This document shows positions 1 through 5,789 of a stretch of 7,548 bases of DNA, in pieces. The notes under the pieces were generated by a model. That model did not search any database. It had not been told where the DNA came from and saw nothing but the letters and a program-made list of their open reading frames with translations. The position numbers and the translations under genes are program-made. This DNA comes from Chitinophagaceae bacterium (GTDB lineage Bacteria > Bacteroidota > Bacteroidia > Chitinophagales > Chitinophagaceae): positions 1 to 7,548 of the forward strand of contig JAGOUF010000097.1 of assembly GCA_018061385.1 (NCBI GenBank), read 5' to 3'. How positions within the stretch are numbered: the stretch's first letter is position 1; every line of letters begins with the position of its first letter.

Positions 1-140
1 TCTCTAACAATGCTTTGTGCCTGAGATTCGGCATCTTGAAGTTGCTTTTGGGTATTTTTTGCAAATACAATTTTACCCAGCAATATGCCAGCAACTAAAC
101 AAACAAGTGCAACAATTATAGTAATAATAAGTGGATCCAT
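1..140 (-). CDS. rny: Ribonuclease Y, N-terminal part (gene continues beyond the left edge)
   Basis: RNase Y is a membrane-anchored endoribonuclease that starts decay and processing of many mRNAs. Only the first 46 codons are present, read leftward from an ATG at 140-138. They begin MDPLIITIIVALVCLVAGIL, a single hydrophobic helix at about residues 4-26. A charged, Gln/Ala/Glu-rich stretch follows (KNTQKQLQDAESQAQ), the start of the long coiled coil. This anchor-plus-coiled-coil N-terminus is typical of the family; the KH and HD catalytic domains lie outside the window, so catalytic residues cannot be checked. No Shine-Dalgarno sequence precedes the start, as is usual in Bacteroidota. The gene is divergent from the secreted-peptide gene at 429 and shares the 288-base gap with it. 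Other coiled-coil membrane proteins could look similar over so short a stretch, but the helix position and the sequence after it fit RNase Y well. Confidence 0.85.
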   Translation of the reverse strand, partial: MDPLIITIIVALVCLVAGILLGKIVFAKNTQKQLQDAESQAQSIVR

Positions 141-326
141 TTTGTTGGATGATTTTTAAAAGGTTCACAATCAATTTATTCGTTCCCTACCTTAATAAGT
201 AAACGAGTGGCAGCGAAGATAATTAAATAGATAATAGTTAGTTGTAGGTAAAAAAGAAAAGCAGCATGTTTGTAAGAAATATTTTTACACCCGCCATTGT
301 TAATGCTGTGTTAAAACAAATTACTT

Positions 327-336
327 GGGGGGGGGG
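327..336. repeat. Run of ten G in the divergent intergenic region
   Basis: Ten consecutive G stand in otherwise A/T-rich DNA, 92 bases upstream of the secreted-peptide start. Mononucleotide runs of this length are prone to slipped-strand changes. It lies outside any convincing gene, so a length change would act through promoter spacing or the leader, if at all. A TTG at 325-327 touches the run, and a TAATTTCA at 355-362 weakly resembles the Bacteroidota -7 element TAnnTTTG. The 27-base spacer between them is longer than the usual roughly 19-21, so this promoter reading is only a guess. The rest of the 141-428 gap shows no gene. Confidence 0.8.
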
Positions 337-365
337 TTAAATAACAATTATTCTTAATTTCAAAC

Positions 366-396
366 TGCGTAAGAACAACGCAATTGGGTGGCCACC
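366..396 (+). promoter_or_regulatory. Two small inverted repeats upstream of the secreted-peptide gene
   Basis: TGCGT (366-370) pairs with ACGCA (378-382) across a 7-base loop. Four bases later comes a perfect 10-base palindrome, GGTGGCCACC (387-396), which is GC-rich against its surroundings. Both lie 32-63 bases before the ATG at 429. They could be a regulator site or folded structure in the mRNA leader. No known riboswitch is recognisable. The pairing is seen directly; any function is inference. Confidence 0.3.
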
Positions 397-428
397 TGAA
401 CTTTTATTAAAAACAAAAAAAATTTACG

Positions 429-704
429 ATGAAAAAATTAATGGTTTTAATGACAGCTTTTATGCTGTTTACAAGTGTTGGTGTTAATGCCAATGATTCT
501 TATGTACAATCAGATAAATTAACACTTACAGATGGTACACCACAACCTCCTTCAGGGGTTTATCACTTAACTTATTATTCCAGTTGTGGAACCACAGCTG
601 CATCAACTTATGTTTGTTTAGCATGTTCCGATTTTGAGTTTTTTATGGCTATGAGCAACCTTGCTTCTCAAGCAGAAATAGATTGTGCTTCAATTCCTAT
701 TTAA
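429..704 (+). CDS. Small secreted four-cysteine peptide of unknown function
   Basis: The 91-aa product starts with a clear Sec signal peptide: two lysines, a hydrophobic core at about residues 4-19, and a likely cut after VNA (residue 21). The predicted mature chain is about 70 residues. Its first part is polar with a Pro-rich DGTPQPPSG stretch (35-43). Cysteines stand at 53, 63, 66 and 86, including a CLAC pair (63-66), which would suit two disulfides in the periplasm or outside the cell. There is no lipobox, membrane helix beyond the signal, or double-glycine leader, and I recognise no family. A 34-base palindromic terminator follows 37 bases after the stop. The GLPGLI protein and TonB-dependent receptor genes lie just downstream on the same strand, suggesting a shared role as effector, ligand or cargo; this is inference. 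The start is supported by the signal peptide beginning exactly at this ATG. Confidence 0.75.
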   Translation: MKKLMVLMTAFMLFTSVGVNANDSYVQSDKLTLTDGTPQPPSGVYHLTYYSSCGTTAASTYVCLACSDFEFFMAMSNLASQAEIDCASIPI

Positions 705-739
705 CTTCAAATAGGACTTTAATTAATAAAGATTCAAAA

Positions 740-777
740 AGAGCAACTGATATTTTTATAAAAATATCAGTTGCTTT
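740..777 (+). terminator. Perfect palindromic hairpin after the secreted-peptide gene
   Basis: AGCAACTGATATTTTTA (742-758) is followed immediately by its exact reverse complement (759-775), giving 17-base arms that can be extended by a G-U and an A-T pair. A-rich and T-rich flanks (CAAAAAG before, TTTAAAAAATTTT after) allow it to act as an intrinsic terminator, perhaps in both directions, although the T-run on the plus side is short. It lies between the peptide gene and the GLPGLI gene, whose ATG is only 14 bases downstream. It may therefore be a partial terminator or an mRNA-stabilising 3' end that sets the ratio of upstream to downstream message. Confidence 0.75.
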
Positions 778-789
778 AAAAAATTTTAC

Positions 790-1509
790 ATGAACTACAT
801 ACGGTACATACTTTTATTTTTTCCATTCACTACGTATTGTCAATCAAATGAAATCGTTAAACTAAAAGTTTCCTATAAAACTATCATAAAAAAGTCAAAT
901 TCTATAACAGTCAATGATACCTGTGTTTTAAATATTAGTAATAGTTATAGCTACTTTTACAGCAGAGGTAAGCAGAAGTATGATTCAATGTTGCTTAAAT
1001 TTGCTGGTGAATTATTAAGCAAATCACTGCCAGGTAATCAATATAAAGTTGAAATACCGTCTATAGCACGTTATTTTCCTTATGGCACATATAAACAGTA
1101 CAAAAACTCAGGATCATACCTTATTAGGAGTTTAGGAAAAGCAACATATAGTTATCCTATAAATGATATATATAACATCAGGTGGGATATTAAAAATGAC
1201 ACAAGGGTTATTAATAATTTAAAATGTTTGAAAGCAATTGCCAAAATTGATACGTCGATGGTTGAGGTGTGGTTTTGTCCAGATATTCCGATTTCAGATG
1301 GACCAGCAATTTATTCTGGGTTACCTGGGTTAATTATTCAAAGCCAAAGTACTTCTGGTTTATATATTGAGTTGATTTCTCTTGAAAAAAATACTAATCT
1401 GAAAGATATTAATAAATATCCTGTATCGTATGAAGAAGTAACTTTCAAAGAGTTTAATAATGCTATTAAAGCTATTAGAGAAAAAATGAGAAAGGGAGAG
1501 TATGACTAA
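790..1509 (+). CDS. GLPGLI family exported protein
   Basis: The 239-aa protein has a signal peptide (hydrophobic core at about residues 6-15, likely cut around YCQS, 16-19) and the family's defining signature. IRWDI (130-134) leads to NLKCLKAIAK (143-152), then VEVWFCPDIP (158-167), DGP (170-172) and YSGLPGLI (175-182). GLPGLI proteins (TIGR01200) are widespread in Bacteroidota and of unknown biochemical function. They are often encoded beside TonB-dependent receptors, as here, where the receptor begins 59 bases downstream. The location is probably periplasmic or outer-membrane associated. Cys146 falls at a commonly occupied family position and Cys163 lies close to it; there are also Cys17 and Cys45. 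No Shine-Dalgarno is present, and the leader is almost filled by the upstream terminator hairpin. The start is fixed by the signal peptide. Its length is usual for the family and no damage is seen. Confidence 0.9.
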   Translation: MNYIRYILLFFPFTTYCQSNEIVKLKVSYKTIIKKSNSITVNDTCVLNISNSYSYFYSRGKQKYDSMLLKFAGELLSKSLPGNQYKVEIPSIARYFPYGTYKQYKNSGSYLIRSLGKATYSYPINDIYNIRWDIKNDTRVINNLKCLKAIAKIDTSMVEVWFCPDIPISDGPAIYSGLPGLIIQSQSTSGLYIELISLEKNTNLKDINKYPVSYEEVTFKEFNNAIKAIREKMRKGEYD

Positions 1510-1568
1510 TGCCAAACATTTTGATTTTTTACTAGAATCTGATTTGAAAAAATAATCTAAGTTGCTGT

Positions 1569-4262
1569 GTGAAACTATTGTACCTACTACTTTTTTTTAC
1601 TTTATTATTTATAATAAATACAAGATGTGAAAGCCAAATCAACATCTCGGGTTTAATTGTAGATAGTTCACAAAAGCCTATCACAGGTGCAAGTGTTACC
1701 TTACATAAAAGCAATAGTAATATAATTGTAGCATTTGCTATTACCAATGCAAAAGGGTTGTTTTCTATACACTATAATTCAACTTTTAGAATAGATAGCT
1801 TTTTTGTTAAAGCCAATGTGATAGGCTATGCAATAAAAACGGTACAACTAAAAAGTAGTAATCAACAAATTAGTTTTGTATTGAATACTGCACCCATTAA
1901 CCTGCCCAATGTAACGGTACAAAACCCAAAGCCTTTTTTAAAATACAAAGCCGATACCCTAAGTTATGCTGTAGATAGTTTTACCCAAAAACAAGATAGA
2001 ACCATTGGCGATGTACTAAGAAAAATGCCAGGCATAGAAGTAGATGTTAATGGAAAAATAAGTTACAATGGGAAAAGCATTAGCAACTTTTATATTGATG
2101 GAGATAATTTGCTAGATGATAAATACAATATTGCTACCAATAGTATTGCAGCAAATATGGTAAAAGATGTACAAGTTTTAGAAAATCACCAGCCTATAAA
2201 AGTATTGAAAGATGCTACAGTAAGCGACAAAGTAGCCATAAACTTAAACCTAAAAGATAAAGCCCGTTTAAAACTTACTGCAAGGGTAGAGTTAGGTGCT
2301 GGCTTTACAGAAGAAGAACCCATTTACGATGGTACTATAACCGCTATGGCATTTAAGAAAAAGTACAAAGCCATTAATACTTTAAAAGCAAATAATGTTG
2401 GTAAAGATTTGGCAAACGACATTGTAAGCCACAATATTGCCGATTACTTTAAAGCTATACAAAATAATGTGCCTGCCGAAATGCTTGGGTTAAACACACC
2501 CAATAACCCTGCTATTGGGCAACAAAGAAGTTTGTTTAACCAAGCTGCTTTAATAAATAGCAACAATTTATTTAAAACCAAAAAAGAGCTACAAATAAAA
2601 ATTAATTTTTATTATTTATACGATAACCAATCTCAAACCTACAGCAATAATGCTTTCTTTTATTTACCTACCGATACCATAAAATATTTGCAACAACAAA
2701 ATACAAAGAACCAGTTGAACTTATTTAGAACACAAATAAACTTAAATAGCAACAAAGACAATGCGTATTGGAATAATACTACTGTTATAGAAAATAATAA
2801 GTTGCCAGCCAACTCAACTACCAACTTAAATGGTAATAGTACAAAACAAAGTTTATTACAAGAAAATACCAATATAAGCAACGAGTTTAACTATATACAA
2901 ACTACCAAAAGAAAAAAAATTATTGAGTGGTACAGCTATATAAGCTATTTAAATAAACCAGAAAACTTACAAGTTAATCCTGGTGTTAATGCTGGTTTTT
3001 TTAATAATGGAATTAATTATAGTCAGCTAATTCAAAATGTAAATATTCCAACTTATTTTACCAATAATTACATAAATTTTAGATTGGGCAAAGGTAAAGT
3101 TTTACAAAGCTATCAAGTTGGTTTTACTAGCCAATGGCAAGAATTAAAGAGTAGCACTTTAGCACAACAAAATAATAATAGCATTAATAACATAAGCGAT
3201 AGTTTTATTAATAAAATACAATGGGAACAGCAAAAAATATATGCAAATGCCAACTTTGATTATTTAGGAGAAAGATTAAAAATTTCTATTTATATACCAA
3301 CAAGTTTACAAAATATACAATACACGAATATTGCTATAAAAAATAACATTCAAGCACAACAAAATAGGTTATTTATTAACCCAAGAATTAACTTAAAATA
3401 TGCAACTGGTGTTGAAAGTTTTATAAACGCAAATTACAATTTCATTAATCAATTTGCAACTATACAGGATGTTTATGGTCATTATATTTTGCCTAATTAT
3501 AACCAATTAATAATTAGCGAAGTGCCATTCAAACAAAGCAGTTTGCATAGTGCCAGCCTAAATTATAGTTATAGAAAAACCATTAAAATTTTGTTTTTTA
3601 ACATCGGTATTTTATATAATAATATTAAGAGTAACAATATATACAATACCAACTTTTTGCCTAACATACAAACGCAAATTTTGCAAGTTTTTAATAATAG
3701 TATTAACAGCTATTCTTTATTTAGTGGTATAAGTAAATACATTTTTAAGCTGCATACAACAGTTGGTATAAAAGCCAATGTTAGAATAGCCGATTGGAAT
3801 CAGATGCAAAAAAATATACTCACCAATTTTTCAAACAATAACTATACAATATCGGCTAGTATTACTCCCAAGGTAAATAAATGGTTAAATATGGGCTACT
3901 CTGGAACTTATATGTTAAGTAGTAGCAAAGAGAAAAATACAAATGCTGCTAAACAAAGTGTAACGCAAATGCAACATACTGTTGAAGCTAATATATCTAT
4001 GAACGATAATTTATTTATTAAATTAAAGGGGGAAGAATTTTTTATACAACAGCAAAATAAGCAAGCAAATAATTATTTTTTTGCAGATGCTACTGTAACC
4101 TATAAAGCAAATAAAATTAAAACCGATTTTGTGTTAGAGTTATTTAATATAGCAAATACCAAAACCTATTCAACGGCAACTATTAGTGCTAATAATTTTA
4201 CAGAAAGTTCTTTTGCAATTAGGCCAAGAATGTTTCTTCTAAAAGCATTCTTTAATTTTTAA
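1569..4262 (+). CDS. TonB-dependent outer-membrane receptor with carboxypeptidase-regulatory-like domain
   Basis: This 897-aa protein should form a gated outer-membrane beta-barrel taking up or passing a substrate using TonB energy. It starts at GTG, the only usable start because an in-frame TGA lies at 1545-1547. The GTG immediately precedes a signal peptide (hydrophobic residues 3-17, cut near ESQ, 21-23). Residues 24-105 form a carboxypeptidase-regulatory-like beta-sandwich (ISGLIVDSSQKPITGASV). Residues about 125-228 are the plug, with GDVLRKMPGIEVDVNGKISY (147-166) and NFYIDG (173-178). The rest is an Asn-rich barrel ending in Phe, the usual last residue of outer-membrane barrels. I see no clear TonB box. 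No SusD-like gene is adjacent, so this is not a typical SusCD glycan system; the partner is the GLPGLI gene upstream. The substrate is unknown, the neighbouring four-Cys peptide being one candidate. Spot counts suggest lower GC than ftsH. Confidence 0.9.
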   Translation: MKLLYLLLFFTLLFIINTRCESQINISGLIVDSSQKPITGASVTLHKSNSNIIVAFAITNAKGLFSIHYNSTFRIDSFFVKANVIGYAIKTVQLKSSNQQISFVLNTAPINLPNVTVQNPKPFLKYKADTLSYAVDSFTQKQDRTIGDVLRKMPGIEVDVNGKISYNGKSISNFYIDGDNLLDDKYNIATNSIAANMVKDVQVLENHQPIKVLKDATVSDKVAINLNLKDKARLKLTARVELGAGFTEEEPIYDGTITAMAFKKKYKAINTLKANNVGKDLANDIVSHNIADYFKAIQNNVPAEMLGLNTPNNPAIGQQRSLFNQAALINSNNLFKTKKELQIKINFYYLYDNQSQTYSNNAFFYLPTDTIKYLQQQNTKNQLNLFRTQINLNSNKDNAYWNNTTVIENNKLPANSTTNLNGNSTKQSLLQENTNISNEFNYIQTTKRKKIIEWYSYISYLNKPENLQVNPGVNAGFFNNGINYSQLIQNVNIPTYFTNNYINFRLGKGKVLQSYQVGFTSQWQELKSSTLAQQNNNSINNISDSFINKIQWEQQKIYANANFDYLGERLKISIYIPTSLQNIQYTNIAIKNNIQAQQNRLFINPRINLKYATGVESFINANYNFINQFATIQDVYGHYILPNYNQLIISEVPFKQSSLHSASLNYSYRKTIKILFFNIGILYNNIKSNNIYNTNFLPNIQTQILQVFNNSINSYSLFSGISKYIFKLHTTVGIKANVRIADWNQMQKNILTNFSNNNYTISASITPKVNKWLNMGYSGTYMLSSSKEKNTNAAKQSVTQMQHTVEANISMNDNLFIKLKGEEFFIQQQNKQANNYFFADATVTYKANKIKTDFVLELFNIANTKTYSTATISANNFTESSFAIRPRMFLLKAFFNF

Positions 4263-4308
4263 ATACAACTTTACTTTCCCAAACACTCATCAACTTTCCC
4301 ATTTAAAG

Positions 4309-4335
4309 ACAAAATTGGCATATTCACAATTTTGT
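4309..4335 (+). terminator. Weak hairpin downstream of the receptor gene
   Basis: ACAAAATTG (4309-4317) pairs perfectly with CAATTTTGT (4327-4335) across a 9-base loop, 46 bases after the receptor stop. No T-run follows, so it may only mark or protect an mRNA 3' end rather than terminate transcription. A further direct copy of CAAAATTG stands at 4348-4355. Confidence 0.3.
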
Positions 4336-4439
4336 ACCAACGCCAGGCAAAATTGCAACTCATTGATTTACAGCTGACTTAGGCTTTCTTTTAAGAAAAT
4401 TTTGTGTTTTGGCATGTCGTTTGGCTATTATTGAATAGA

Positions 4440-4485
4440 TTTATATTCCAATATTCTAGTCAAAAGACTTTATATCCAACATTCT
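4440..4485 (+). repeat. Imperfect direct repeat upstream of the lipoprotein gene
   Basis: TTTATATTCCAATATTCT (4440-4457) recurs as TTTATATCCAACATTCT (4469-4485), differing by one missing base and one substitution, with a period of about 29 bases. Between them AGTC-AAAA-GACT (4458-4469) forms a small inverted repeat whose last T is shared with the second copy. The pair ends 49 bases before the ATG at 4535, where a promoter or operator would be expected. Use as a regulator-binding site is inference, since short A/T-rich repeats can arise by chance. Confidence 0.4.
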
Positions 4486-4534
4486 TTGCATTAACCTGTA
4501 GCAATTAAATTTATTAATTTATTATACTCAGGAA

Positions 4535-4951
4535 ATGAAAAAGATTTTACCGTTAATTATCGCAATTACCGTTTTTGCATCTTGTAGCAAAGAAGCAAGT
4601 GTTCTTGAAAATATTGAACCTACGGGTATCAATCAGTTGTTTTTTAAAGACAATAACTTAGCCGTGTATTCCATTAGTGCTGGTATTGGTACTACCACTA
4701 GCAACAAAATAGATTTTTCTACTTTGTACGAAAAAAATATTACCAAGTTAGAATTGATGAGTGGAGAAACTCCCAATTATTTATGTGCTATTTATTCTGC
4801 CAACTTGAGTGCCAATAGTTCTCAATTAAAGAATTACAGTGTTGTAGAAAATAACCCAAAAGGTAACACCATGTATTACATGATTCGTTACAGTTTAGCC
4901 AATGGAGATTGGGGTTATACCAATGTTTTGAAGTTTCAGCGTGGAAACTAA
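4535..4951 (+). CDS. Small lipoprotein with one Fn3-like beta-sandwich domain
   Basis: The 138-aa product has a type II signal peptide: MKK, a hydrophobic core at residues 4-14, and the lipobox-like FASC with lipidation expected at Cys17. The following SKEA is only loosely like Bacteroidota surface-export signals, so the side of the outer membrane is uncertain. Residues about 35-135 look like a single Fn3-like domain common in Bacteroidota secreted proteins. It shows KLELMSGE (71-78) in an early strand, SVVENNPKGN (102-111) before the turn, YYMIRY (114-119), and a closing GDWGYTNVLKF (124-134). Such domains are usually repeated in large adhesins and T9SS cargo; here it stands alone with no C-terminal sorting domain. 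The function is unknown. AGGAA abuts the ATG directly, too close to act as a ribosome-binding site. A strong terminator follows. Nothing ties it clearly to the receptor locus upstream beyond proximity and strand. Confidence 0.75.
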   Translation: MKKILPLIIAITVFASCSKEASVLENIEPTGINQLFFKDNNLAVYSISAGIGTTTSNKIDFSTLYEKNITKLELMSGETPNYLCAIYSANLSANSSQLKNYSVVENNPKGNTMYYMIRYSLANGDWGYTNVLKFQRGN

Positions 4952-4998
4952 TATAAGTTATGTTACAGTTTAATCCGTAACCTAGCTACCCAGAAAAC

Positions 4999-5031
4999 AA
5001 AACCTCGGAATGTTCTATCCGGGGTTTTTTT
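4999..5031 (+). terminator. Intrinsic terminator between convergent genes
   Basis: AAAACCTCGGA (4999-5009) pairs with TCCGGGGTTTT (5018-5028), with one G-U pair and an 8-base loop, and the T-run spans 5025-5031. It lies 47 bases after the lipoprotein stop. Read from the other strand, the stem is followed by TTTTGTTTTC, so it can also stop transcripts from the ftsH-LUD pair. Confidence 0.88.
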
Positions 5032-5080
5032 ATGTTAAAAGCTTAGCCTTTTTTAAAAAATAACTTCCAAATAGTATTTA

Positions 5081-5108
5081 TGTATGTTTCGAGAGGCTCA
5101 ACATGACA
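5081..5108. repeat. Palindromic intergenic element resembling dispersed Bacteroidota repeats
   Basis: The stretch can fold as TGT-ATGTT-(TC)-GAG, loop AGG, CTC-AACAT-(G)-ACA. The core TTTCGAGAGGCTCAACATGA closely resembles short elements that I recall from intergenic DNA of many Bacteroidota genomes, of the type TTCGACAGGCTCAACATGAC. Only one copy occurs here, so membership of a repeat family rests on memory rather than on this window. It sits between two convergent genes, a usual place for such elements. Confidence 0.5.
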
Positions 5109-5153
5109 AACTTCTTCTTTAAACCATATCATGTAGAAAAGATTTTTTTAAAA

Positions 5154-5789
5154 TTATCCTTCTATCAAAAATACAAATACTTCTTTTGGTCCATGCACAC
5201 CAACAACTAAAGTTTTTTCAATATCAGCTGTTCTGCTTGGACCAGTTGCCAATGTAATAAGTGAAGGTAAATTGTTACCATACTTTTCTTGAATAAACTG
5301 TAAGCCATCGCCAATATCGTACACCAATTGGCTTGTATAAGCAATACAAATATGAGCAGGTGCATATACACTGGTACTTCTACCACTTTTTTGCCCACTG
5401 CTTAATAAAATACTTCCTGTACGAGCAACCAATTGTTCGCAACTGGTAATGCTTGCTTGGCAAGTATTTAAATCGGCGTATTCAAATTGCTTAAACCCAT
5501 TTAAAGAAAGTGTAGATTTTATTTGTGGTTCTCTACAAAAAATATTGGTCCATTTTCTTGCAGCAATAAGTGCATTTAGCTGAGTAGCCAATTCTTGTTC
5601 ATTGGCACAAAAAGAAAACTTTCCCAATAGTTTTGTAAAATTTTCGGCAAATTCAATTTCTAATTCTTCGACACTTGGTTGAAAAACAGTATTTAAATTT
5701 TTACTGGTTTCAGTAAAAGGCACAGGCACTGGTTTTGCCAGTGCCTGTTTTATTTTATTTAAAATGTTTGCTTTTGCGTTATTGGACAT
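5154..5789 (-). CDS. LUD domain protein (LutC/YkgG-like)
   Basis: The 211-aa protein spans the whole length of a stand-alone LUD (formerly DUF162) protein. Visible marks are an N-terminal helix ([12 protein letters not shown], 8-19), [15 protein letters not shown] (118-132), and the conserved [20 protein letters not shown] (181-200) near the C-terminus. LutC belongs to the LutABC system for oxidising lactate, but lutA and lutB are not adjacent here. In many Bacteroidota, to my knowledge, a gene of this type follows ftsH instead, so a role in lactate use should not be assumed. The ATG at 5789-5787 lies inside the last codons of ftsH, an 11-base overlap that suggests translational coupling in one operon. 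No signal peptide is seen, so it is cytosolic. An 11-base-pair hairpin falls within codons 14-23. Confidence 0.88.
   Translation of the reverse strand: MSNNAKANILNKIKQALAKPVPVPFTETSKNLNTVFQPSVEELEIEFAENFTKLLGKFSFCANEQELATQLNALIAARKWTNIFCREPQIKSTLSLNGFKQFEYADLNTCQASITSCEQLVARTGSILLSSGQKSGRSTSVYAPAHICIAYTSQLVYDIGDGLQFIQEKYGNNLPSLITLATGPSRTADIEKTLVVGVHGPKEVFVFLIEG
5722..5748 (+). other. GC-rich hairpin plus T-rich tail inside the LUD gene, terminator-like on the plus strand
   Basis: ACAGGCACTGG (5722-5732) pairs perfectly with CCAGTGCCTGT (5738-5748) around a 5-base loop. On the plus strand TTTATTTTATTT follows, which is the form of an intrinsic terminator, but it lies antisense to codons 14-23 of the LUD gene. 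In the sense mRNA the same hairpin forms about 40-70 bases after the start codon and has no T-run behind it. It may block antisense transcription into ftsH or slow the operon. It may also be only a by-product of the coding sequence around ALAKPVPVP. Confidence 0.45.

Noticed and set aside
266..340. A 24-codon ORF from ATG at 266 that ends just after the G10 run
   Set aside because: There is no sign of a leader, motif or ribosome-binding site. Adding or removing one G reaches a stop within a few codons and never joins the peptide gene, so it does not look like a phase-variable reading frame.
790..840. The GLPGLI protein as a lipoprotein (Cys17 in TTYC)
   Set aside because: Thr and Tyr at the positions before Cys do not make a usual lipobox. 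An ordinary signal peptide cut near YCQS fits better.
1532..1747. Minus-strand ORFs at 1532-1747 and 2660-2881 opposite the receptor gene, and an alternative frame at 5207-5398 inside the LUD gene
   Set aside because: They overlap well-supported genes, and their hydrophobic look comes from reading A/T-rich coding DNA in the wrong frame.
1569..4262. Receptor as part of a SusCD glycan-uptake locus
   Set aside because: No SusD-like lipoprotein, glycosidase or sigma/anti-sigma pair is adjacent. The 138-aa lipoprotein at 4535 is far too short and of a different fold type.
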